Origin: Lytechinus pictus
Taxonomy: Eukaryota; Echinodermata; Echinoidea; Temnopleuroida; Toxopneustidae
NCBI RefSeq assembly: GCF_037042905.1
Contig: NC_087259.1
Location: 24,876,001-24,940,000 of the forward strand
DNA: 64,000 nt
Direction of reading: 5' to 3'
The position numbers were made by a program, and so were the translations under genes. This document shows, in pieces, positions 26,201 through 38,200 of the stretch (its first letter is position 1; the number at the start of each line of letters is the position of its first letter). The notes below the pieces were generated by a model that saw only the letters and a program-made list of their open reading frames with translations, was not told the origin of the DNA and made no database searches.

Positions 26201-29200
26201 CATTTAAAAAACTTGACCTTTGGTTTAAGATTTCAATGTCGACGCCCCGCCGCACGGAGACCCGGGGCGAAAGGAAAGTGCGCCAAAAGTCATTTAGGCG
26301 CACTTTCATTTTTTATTTGTTGTCATGCCCAGCTGAAAGACAACACTTTGAAGAATACTTCAGCAAAATATTTCATTCCGGAATTGCATAAAGGTTGTTA
26401 ATTTACTACCTCAAATCGTAAAATGTGACATTTTGCGAAATGCCGCGTAAATGACAACCTAGTTGAAAAACAGGCCATTTCACAGGTTTTTCATGAAGGA
26501 ATCTGAAGTGGCTCCCACATAATCCTGATATATTCTATTTTCATGTGAAAGGTTTCAAAGTAGATAAAAGACACCTTTCAGGAGGTTTATAGGATAATTA
26601 TTTCTCGAAATAGGCTGATAATCCATGTTTTTTCCATTTACATTAGAAACGTTTGTATTTCCGTCTAAATTCTATCAGCATCATTTTCCCTGATGTCTAA
26701 GCTGTGAGTCGATACCAAATTTAGCTGCCCGTTTTTATGTTAGAGCCAATTTTACTTGACAAATCACCCCCAAAACGGTCATTTTTATACGGCGTAGTCA
26801 TCGCAGCACACCATACGGGGTGTGCATTGCAGTTCATTTTTGCACGGCGAGCTGGGATGGCAAGGAAGATTCTCCTTCCATTCCATGAAAATGACATGAA
26901 TCTCGGGCATAATGTAAACAAAATGAAGGTTGATAACAAATATTAGGGCTACCCACCCCTCTTCCAGAGATAAAAGTTACTTGCAGGATAATTTCAGCCA
27001 AAAACCCTCCTCATAGTGATACATTCGTGGTGTTATACTCTGCGTTTTACCCAAGTCTACAGTTTTATAAAGCAAGGTTAATATTTTTCAGATTTTAAAG
27101 TATTTTTTTTAAATCTAATGATCATTTTGATGCCAAAAAATTATTTTCAGGATCTTATACACACTTTTTAGGCATGTGAGAAGCATAAACCAACATTCAC
27201 TCTGGTCAATCTTAAAGTAACACATAATACAAGTTTATATACTACACATTGTTTAGCGTAATTTGTCTATTCACAGATAGGTTTTGAGTAGCCAATCAAA
27301 ATTTTGTATCAAGGTGATGTCATATCAGCTTTAAATTATGTTCAGTCGATTCTACGCCCAAATTACCCTTAATCAACATGTTAAAGTAAAAATATAACAC
27401 GGAACATAATTTTGCGCACTTTCAACTCATTCTGGCCCACTGTGCGCCGCCATCAGAAAAGTGGTGCTTTACTCGCATTACTCACCTGCACACATATATT
27501 TCATAATATTTTCTGTTCCATCTTGACATATATCAGGTGACGGGTAGGTCATGTGAACTACATCCAGTGTTAAGCTCTGTAAAGGAAGGGATTTGAAAAA
27601 CATATGGTAAACATGTGGTATATAAGCAAATAAAATAGTAATGTTTACACAAATATCATTTCTAGAGAATTAAAACTAAATAGTTTTCTATTCTGCGGAA
27701 CAAGTTTGAATACCATCCTTGGAATATTAATTTATAACTTGATATGCACACATATGAAAAGGGCTGTTTCAGGATATAAGTTGAAATCATTAAAAAATCA
27801 AAAGCAATATTATGCAACATTATAGACCATTCAATACTACATTCTGACAAGTAAAAAATTAGCAAACTTAGCATAGTTATGAATAGAGGACATATGAATA
27901 GTAATGTCACCATAATATTTTCATATTTGTAAGGAAGGATGAACATTGAAATATCTGTCAAAATTGAATGACTTATAAGAGATAATATATGCAATCTTAA
28001 AACAAGCACACTTGCTTGACAATACAAAATGTTTATCACTGGCATTGTGACCATCTACAAAACTCAATTTCTCATATATTTCTTTAGAAGTTATAGACTA
28101 AATTACACTTTAACTATATCAAATGAAACTAATCTGAACTTCAGTTCACCTCACCTCACCCAACACGACCAAACTCAAATCTACTTGACTTAAACTCAAC
28201 TAATCTCCACTCAACTCAATGTCTAGACTATTAAAAGATATCAAAGAGTAACACTGACCTCTAGTGTCTTGATATTGCAGAATTTCCTTGGTAATGATCT
28301 AACTTGATTATGTGAAATATCTAGGGTTCTTAATGATTTCATCTGGCACAAGCTCTCCGGAAGCTCCTTCAAAGAATTACCTTTCAATAAAAGAAAGAAA
28401 AAAGTATAATAACAATAATAATAATACACTGGTGCTTACACAGCAAAAAATCAATTAAACTGCTTTATGCGCTTTACATACAGCTCTCCAGATTTACACT
28501 CCAACAAAAATAGAGATGTTTTAGGATTTCTTTCAAATGATTCGAGTGATGTACTAGACCGTAGATGGCTGGCAAAATGTTCCACAATTTGGAACCACAA
28601 AAGTCAAAGCATCGTATATCAATTAAGAATAAAATGGATAGTATATGGGATGAAATTGAGACAATGTTTCTGATCATTTGCACATTTTCTTTATTTTAAT
28701 TTCAAGCAATAAATAATGATTAATTGTTTTTATAAAGGCCTCATTTTTACAATATATTACAGACAATTGGGACGTTACAGCTCAGAGTCAAAGTCAAATC
28801 AATACAAGCTGTTAGGCAGTGTTTATAATCAAATCCACCTGCAGATTGGAATATCTGGAGAAAACTAGAAATATTTGATCAATACCCTGACAACGGTTTA
28901 TCTTTACCTCTTGCGTTGAGTGTCTGTAGCGCCTGTAGCTTGCCAATATTCTTTGGTAGCTGTTTGAGTTTATTATCAGTGACATCCAGGACTTGTAGTT
29001 GTCCTAGCTCAGTTAGTCCATCGGGAAACTGAGGGAATCGATTGTTCCTCAAATCAAGAACCTGAGAATGAAAGGAATTTCATCAAAACGTGCAGAAGTG
29101 ATTATTATAATAATGCAAAATATTCCTTAAATAGGTGTGAACACTATGGTCAAAATTCACAACTGTAGTGTTGACTTTGTGGTCTGTAAATCTATATGCA

Positions 29201-32200
29201 GATTTCATGCATTATCTATACATAATTCAATGCGTTTTCTGAGAAAGAATCTGAGAAAGAATCTGACAATGAATGCTTGCTTTTGTCACCGAGTTTCTAA
29301 ATTCTACTATGGCTACAGCATTAATCCATGAGCCTTCTCTTTTTAAAATCTTTTATTTTTTTTCTTCATTATTCATCAACCATTCTCATGCAGCAAGAAT
29401 GCATAACTATTTTGCTCTAGAAGCTATATGTTAATAGCAGCATACTTCTCTGACCTTAATAGATTCTTTGTGTACATGTAGGCCTGCAGGTTTACATACA
29501 ATATCACACATGCTCCTAAAATCTCTTTAACCCCTCTTTTATTCTTTTCTGCATTTTCCCACAAATCCATACTTTTTAATGCTTTATAGTAGATCACATT
29601 CCTGCCATCTTTTTGTAGCAAATACTCATTTTTTCATAACCATTGGCAGCTTTGCTATTGGATGGGGCACTTGAATGTGCTCCAAGAAGCACAGCCAAGC
29701 AATGAGGTTAAATTGGGAAATTAAATATGATAAAGCATATCTACCCTGAGTAATGATAGATCTTTGATGTTGCCTCCGCCATTCAATGATGAAAGTAGAT
29801 TATCACTCATGATCAAAACCTAAAAGAGATAAAAGAAAAGAACAAATGGTTAACTCCTATTGTTCTCTGACAATGCCGGGGATAACGTCCTGATATTCAT
29901 AGCAATTCATACTAACACAATTCATTTCATGTTGCAAAAGAGGAGTCCAGGGGCCCGTTTCATAAAGAGTTACAACTGTTGTAACTTTGCCATTACGGCA
30001 ACTACCGTGGCAACATGGCTCAACAGCCAATCAAAATCAAGGTTACCAAGGTACATGTAGTTGCCATAATGGTAAAGCTACAACAGTTGTAAATCTTTAT
30101 GAAATGGGCCCCAGATCTTGCTGAAAAGAACATATACAACTGGTTTGTATCCACTTGGTCTACTAACAGATGGTCTAATCCTCTGATTGTCACCATCATG
30201 GCTAAGCACACTTGGTCTACTAACAGATGGTCTAATCCTCTGATCGTCACCATCATGGCTAAACCCACTTGGTCTACTAACAGATGGTCTAATCCTCTGA
30301 TTGTCACCATCATGGCTAAGCACACTTGGTCTACTAACAGATGGTCTAATCCTCTGATCGTCACCATCATGGCCAAACCCACTTGGTCTACTAACAGATG
30401 GTCTAATCCTCTGATCGTCACCATCATGGCTAAACCCACTTGGTCTACTAACAGATGGTCTAATCCTCTGATCGTCACCATCATGGCCAAACCCACTTGG
30501 TCTACTAACAGATGGTCTAATCCTCTGATTGTCACCATCATGGCTAAGCACACTTGGTCTACTAACAGATGGTCTAATCCTCTGATCGTCACCATCATGG
30601 CTAAACCCACTTGGTCTACTAACAGATGGTCTAATCCTCTGATTGTCACCATCATGGCTAAGCACACTTGGTCTACTAACAGATGGTCTAATCCTCTGAT
30701 CGTCACCATCATGGCCAAACCCACTTGGTCTACTAACAGATGGTCTAATCCTCTGATCGTCACCATCATGGCTAAACCCACTTGGTCTACTAACAGATGG
30801 TCTAATCCTCTGATCGTCACCATCATGGCCAAACCCACTTGGTCTACTAACAGATGGTCTAATCCTCTGATCGTCACCATCATGGCTAAGCACACTTGGT
30901 TACTATCAAGATAGACTATGGTCCAACATTGGTCCAACCATCATTTGATCTCCCTGATATTTGGTCTAGTACTCAAATAGTATAATTTTTCCTCCCCTTT
31001 CTACATATCATTTTGCACTTTCTCAAATACAAATTTGGTTCACAAACAGCATTCATGTACACTAGAGGCCCTTGCTTTCCATTTTCTAATATATATTGGA
31101 TATCAAATGAAATAGGTATAGCTCAAATGAAAATTAGACCAAATGGTTTTTTAGACCAACTGGTTGTAGACACACTGGGATTAAACCACGTGGTATATGA
31201 GACCAAATAGAAATCAGACAAAGTGGCCGTGTAGAACAATTGGCCATTTCGTCAGTGATTTTACGGACTGGCTCCAACCTAAGCTAGTCTCCAGAACATG
31301 ATTTCAAGATAATCGCATTTAAAGTTTGGATGTTTTACAGATACTCATAAGCAGGTCAATTATTTAGACCAATTTAAAGAATACATTCTATTCTCTTATA
31401 ATATACAATTTTTTTTCTGCAATTCGTATTCATTCTTTCAATATTTGAAATGAAGTGCATGTATGCATTTCAGAAGCTTCTAATTTTTACCAAAAACAGG
31501 GGGTTTGAGTCACTTCGTAAAATCACGCGCACCATGCGCACTGTTTTTTAGTCGCACAAACCATGGTTTGAGCCAGTTCTAAAAGGAGGGGGTTGAGCCA
31601 GTTCGTAAGAAATTTGAATATGCTCTAATTCTTTAAATGATACAAATTTTGATATGGAATTTGGCAAATCAATAGAGTGAATCACGGGCTTCAAGAATAT
31701 GTAAAAAATTAAATTTAGAAAATTTGACTGAAAATTAGGTTTGAGCCGGTTCGTAAAATCACTGACGATTTTGTGCTAGAAATGACCAAAAAAGCTGTAT
31801 GTGAAGGTAGAAATCTTTGACCATCAATGGCTGGAACAGAAAATACACCTAGCAAACATGAAGTGTACCAATGTGAGTACAGTGTATAACATGTAATGAA
31901 AACCAATACATTCCAATATTTATTGAGAGGGGTCATAAATCCTGAAGGAATTTATGACATAGATCAAATAAGTCTGTTGCAGTCATCCTTGCCCTGGATC
32001 AGACATTGAAATCATACCTCGTCTCTAAGACCATAAATTTCTAATGGAATGGCAAGTATGATTTAAGTGAGTAATGGTACATGTAGAAGAATCAAAAGTG
32101 AACTTTTTATGCATGTATACGCAAATTGATAATTGACATTCCAAAAACTTATTTATTCAAGCATCAATGGCATTACATTGGGCAGTTCAATAAACTTTTT

Positions 32201-35200
32201 GTATTTTCAAGCCAAATTCAAAAAAGTTTTTGTATTTTCAAGCCAAATTTTTCTCCTTTTTAGAACTTTATAGAACTATCTGAATAGCCAATCAGTTTGC
32301 CTTAGAACTTTGCATTTATGTACAATTCAAATTTCATGGGGCCAGTTGGATCCTGCTCTTAATTGCTTTAAAAAATCAAATGCAAAAACTTGTCTCTGAT
32401 CTGATGGAGAAAATTGTTCATAGACAGTGTAGTTCTCGCATTTCAATTAAAAACTTGGAGGACCAATAGTACAAGTAAATGCTCCCATTAAGGGTATTGG
32501 CCAAATCTTCATCAATAAATGTATTTTATTTCTTAATTTTCTGCTTTTATTAAAACCATCTTGATGCCAGGATGTACTTCCCCTATGATTCCTAACTCTA
32601 GGAAGGAATTCCTTGAGCGCTTGAGCACCTAATCAGCGTAGCCATGCTAAAGCTGGGGGTAATACATGTAGTATGCAGCGTTTAGAAATACAGCAAAAGT
32701 GCTTTGTGAATGTTGTATAATAATTATCATTATTACCCGGTAATATGAAATGACAAAATGCTAAAGAATCCAATACAGACTACTCACCTCTTTTCTAAAA
32801 ACCTTGCACTGAGAAAATGTCCCTGCTGGCACCTATATGCGATGACAAATATAATCCAGACTATCAAATAAATTCGTTCTCTAAACATTATGTGACCACC
32901 AACAATGATATATTTGTCAGATCTAGTTCACCGGTTAGGGCTGAAGACTCATTTGGATACCATAACTAACATCACACAGGATCATTCCATTTTCAGCAAA
33001 GGGGACAGGAAGAGGTCATTCATGACATCCTTCTCATTATAATCAAAAGAATCATGACTGAAATGTAATCTAAAAAATTATTGCACTTGCAAGTAATTTA
33101 TGGCTTTGTGTAATATTATGGTTTCATCACCAATTTTGGTAATTTGTGAATCATTCAATGTTTCCATACTCTCGCTCCTCCCCGGATATGTAAATGGAGT
33201 CTTCCTAAAACAGGGTATCCAGTAGAGAGATGATGGAGGGAGGAAGATACATCCCAACTCAAATTGCAGTCTAGATTCTAGAATGCTAAGCATGTCACAC
33301 GTCAGTCTAAACAATGAGCAACGTCTCTCTGGTTTATTCATATACAATGAAATACTTGATATCAATGCGTTCACATCCAGCACAAACGAGGTCAGAAAAC
33401 GTAAGCACAAGGAATTAGGAATTATCATTCCATTTGAATAATATACTATTTTGATTGAATAGAATACATGTTGGTTACATTATTTACTCTAAATAATGAG
33501 TAACACTAACAGGAAAAAAGATATTAATCAAATGTTGGATAAATTATCTCTCTAATTCATTCAGGCTAACATCATTCTTGATTATTCACCTTGAAGACAA
33601 TTGATAAATCTGTTGCTAAAAAGTAGAAACTTTATGTGCACTTATATCCCTTTCCCCTAGTGAAGCCATTAAAACATTGAATGTTATTTCTAAAAATAAG
33701 AGAAAATATCCAAATTTCTCTCAACAAAGAACCTACACATATCCTAGTAATCTTATTTTCCCCATTTTCTATCAACCTATAAAATGTATTCATTCATAAT
33801 GAAATTGCAATCAGACGTTTCCAAATCCTAATGTGAACACACCTACATGATGCATTATGTCAGTCATTAATCAACAAAGAGCACTAATGGATTACAGATG
33901 ACCCATGTACAAGTAGGAAATAAACGTAATTGAGCTCCTTAAAGTTCATTTGACATGATGAATGTGAACTTGACTTGCACTGTTTCTAAATTAGTCTTGC
34001 ATCCGAGACCATTCAATGTTTTTATCCATTATGTTTTTGGTTGGGTCGTATAGTAGAAATTGCCACTGACTCTAATGACTCTATAAACTAAGGAGTATGT
34101 GTATTGGAAGTAATATTGAAGCCAAAGTTGTCTAATTCTGTTATTAGGGGGGGGGGTTCAGGAGCTTTTATGCTATAATCCTTCAACCAATTGAAATATT
34201 ATTTGCACAACAATTGGGACAGGTCTAATATGTGTTTGTCTACATAACACTAAATGACCAGGCTCAAGAGTATAATTCTGAATTTAGAAACATTCATCAA
34301 CCTATTTACATGTACATGTAGGTCATTCAGTGGCTCTCTCCATCTCACATATACACCGCATACATTACGTGGTAATATAATCCATCCTTTAACAGCAATT
34401 TGCAGTTTTTAGATCCTAAAGAACATAAGTCAAATCATTGTAATCAATTTTGGCCAAATGGAAAAAGTGAAGATTTACAAGTAATAACAACAACTATAAT
34501 AATAATAACAACTCTGACTTACCTCTGTAAGTTCACATTTTGATAAATCATAGTCAGGTTCCGGGGAAGCTTGAGCCTGTAACAATATAACAAATCAAAG
34601 AAATGGTAAAATAACCTTAAAGGTCAAGTCCACCCCAGGAAAATGCTGACTTGAATGAATAGAGAAAAATCAAACTAGCGTAGTGCTGAAAATTGCATCA
34701 AAATCTGATATACATGTAAAATAAGAAAGTTATGACATTTTAAAGTTTTGCTTATTTTTCACAAAACAGTGATATGCACAACTTGGTGAGTCAGTCGATG
34801 ATTTCCATCACTCACTATTTCTTTTGTTTATTGTTTGAATTATACAATATTTCATTTTTAAGATATTTGACAATAAGGACCAACTTGACTGAACCATATA
34901 GTATTAAACAATGCTAATTCCACATGTTCAGGGAGGAATTAATTGTTGTATCACTTGACAATGTGGAGAAAATTAGAATATTTCATATAATAAAATACAA
35001 AAGAAATAGCGAGTGGATGACGTCATAGTCTCCTCATTTGCATACCAGCCAGGATGTGCATATAACTGTTTTGTGTAATTAAGCGAAACTTTAAAATGTC
35101 ATAACTTTCTTCTTTTACATCCTATTTTGATGAAATTTTCATTGTTGTGCTTGTTGGATTTTTCTCTCTTTATTCAAATCAACTTTTTGTTGGGGTGGAC

Positions 35201-38200
35201 TTGTCCTTTAAAAACAGACATACTTAAGCTTTTCGACATATGCACTCATTCTAGTATAATCGCATGAATAAACAGAATGCTACAACGAAACAATATATAA
35301 TAGAACCGAAAGAGAAAATGGAAGCTTAACGACGAGCTGTGATTTGCAGTCGAGGTGAACAAATTAGGCTTAAACTGCTGGTAACTGAAACAAAGCAACT
35401 AAAATAATGCAAGAAAAGATATTTATGACTCCATAAAGCATATACTTCCACCACCCTCCCATCTCTGGGAGCTTCCTGAAACGTTATGTCTCTGTAAACT
35501 TTCCAGTTCATATGAAACATTGTTATGCTCTCAGATCACCAAAGCTTGAGCAATTTACAGCAAGGGAGAAAAAAGGAAGCCAGATGTACAAAAATATGGA
35601 TTAGGTTATTGAATTGCACAAGTAAAAAAATAAGAAGTTCAGAAATTGGTGGACCAAGACCTATATGTAGGATATGGGGGGTGTATAGGTAACAGCTAAA
35701 ATGATATATTCTAGGATTGCTATGCTCCAAGTGAAGTTTCATTTTTGTGGGTTAATTTTCTGCCCCTGAAAACTTAAATGTACTGTTAATAGTACTTACC
35801 ATGAAAATCTTAAATTTTAATTGGCTACTAGGCCCAGTTACCACGGCATTTACCATTATAATATGACAAAAATCAATTCAATAACAAGATTTTATGCCAC
35901 TGAACCTAGATCCCAAAATTGGCAACATGTTACTAATCAAGAAGTAACAATGCTCAATATACTTTCTTTCTACATGTAGTTTCATCATATTGTTTGTGCA
36001 TCACCATCACCTCCTCCTTCAGAACGTATTTGTGTCTGTCTGATTCTGGTGGATTGAAAATAAACAAGCAACAAAAGGAAGATCCCCAAATTGGCAACTA
36101 TATACTCACCAAGAACTGGCAGTGCTCCATTCGCTTTCTAGCTTCATCACTCTGTTTGTGCATCATCACCTCCACCTCCCAAACATCTTTGTTTTGTTTT
36201 GGTTCTGTAGGCTTTTTCTTGAAGAAAGGCATCTTGGTTGGTGTGGAGTGGGTCTCACTCCTCCTTGGTGATTCTTCCTCAGCCTCCTCCTCCTCCTCCC
36301 TGTAAGTCTTGCGGGGTTTCTTAGACTGGAAAAACAGTAAAGGATTATGATTAATAGGTGAATAAAACTTAACTTTCTTGGTAGGCACTTCCATAGGAGT
36401 GAAATTCTGATACAATTAGTGTTAAGTGTTTTTATGCCTTGTTTTCTAGCTGTTTAATGGTATGAAAATATGGTGATATTATCACTTTTTAGAGGTAAAT
36501 GCAAGAACAAAAAAAATCTAACATTGTTTCATGATTTCTTGTTTAAATTAACATTCTTAAATTGAACAAACTGAATGCCATTATCTTATTCACAAAATTT
36601 TCGAAGCATCTTGAGAAATACAGAAAAACAAAACAATAAAACCACTACTTACTTATCCTAAGCGACTTGATGTCAACAAGTTTAATGATCAAAGCTGGTC
36701 TGGAATTACAAGGGTGGGATCAGGGATTAGTGGGGGACCTATGGTACAAAGAAAAACATGCATGATCTTGAAACACAATGCCAAATCAATCCAACAATAA
36801 ATTGATTTGAATGGAAAGGGGAGAATTAAACAACCAAAGTACTGAAAATATCAAAATCAGATGTAACATATCAACATATGATCTACAAAGGTCTGTAATT
36901 AATCTCACACAATCACTAATTGTTTTAATGTTATAAAATTTCTTATTTTGTATCATATTGTGAAATTTGGAATCTGTTTTAACTGTTCTTTTTTTTTCAT
37001 TTCAAATCAATCGTTTGGAAGGACTTGAACTTTGACAAATGGTAACACATGAAAGGCTTAATGCTGTAAAAACAAACACACAGTTATCTCATTGCAGCTC
37101 TACATGCAAAAAAAGGTTTAAGGTACACAATATCCTACATTTTCATCTAGTGAAAAAAGCCATTAGGTAGAACATGAGAGGCTGAAAGGAATCAGCTGTT
37201 CCAATGGCTGACTCTAACTTAAATTTTTTTTTTAAATGCATCCAACATGCATAATTCTAGTCGCTTAACTACAGTCTATATCAAGATTTGTAATTTTGAC
37301 ATTGACGGAAGTTAGCGACTAAAATCATGCGAACAAATGGGTAAGCTGCCACGGGCAGATCTTTTGATCACTAAATTTTGTAAGAATCACGCATGCGATC
37401 ATACATGTAGGTATTGGTTGGCCATTTCGTGTGCATTTTTTAAAGGTAGAGAACAGACACCAGTGCTATTTTGATTTTTTTTCATGGTCTAGCTACTGCA
37501 TCTATCTTAAGAGCCTGTAACACATTAGACAAACATCGATAGAAGCAAGGTGGGAGAATGATTTCTTTTTTTTCCTTTAATTTGGGGGTGTTCCCAATAC
37601 GTACATTAGGCCAAGTAAAAAAAAAAGTAGTTGATCGTCCTCGCGCGCATCTATTTTGGCTATTATTTAAAAAAATTGGCTAAAAAAAAAATTGTGATGT
37701 TTCTCGTCCGCGCCCGCTTCCCTTTTTTATTGCAGCATCAATTTTCTTGATATTTACTATTTTTATGGGCGCTGAATAGCAAAAAAAATTCACAAGATTG
37801 GCGAGCGATTTGCTCTCATGTGCTCTGGGATCTCTCTCGCAACTTCATAAAACAATTGCAAAGTCCGATATCGCCGTAACTGCAAGAAAGAAAAAAATTC
37901 TGATTTGGTTTTTTATTGGAAATTTGAAGATACGATCAAAAATTATCGAGAAAAGCTTGCAAACTCGGAAAAGATCACAAATTTCTTCATTTTTAGTGCA
38001 TTTTCGGGGACCCCGCTTCCTGAATCTGAACTAATCCGTCACGTGCTTTGGAAATATGGCACAGATAAATCAATTTTAATGACGTAATTTGTATTTCGGC
38101 TGGGTTTTTTGGTGAGTAATACGGGAGTGATAGCGCCTATACTTCCATGAGTGTTGCGGTGATTGACTGTGCTTGTGACTGTGTTAGGTGATGTGATTGA

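Noticed and set aside
30154-30894. CRISPR-like array
   Set aside because: There are no unique spacers between units; the units are contiguous 57-bp repeats in an animal intron.
30020-30937. Open frames of 271-305 codons on both strands
   Set aside because: They are translations of the 57-bp minisatellite (period divisible by three), lie in an LRSAM1 intron and repeat one 19-residue unit.
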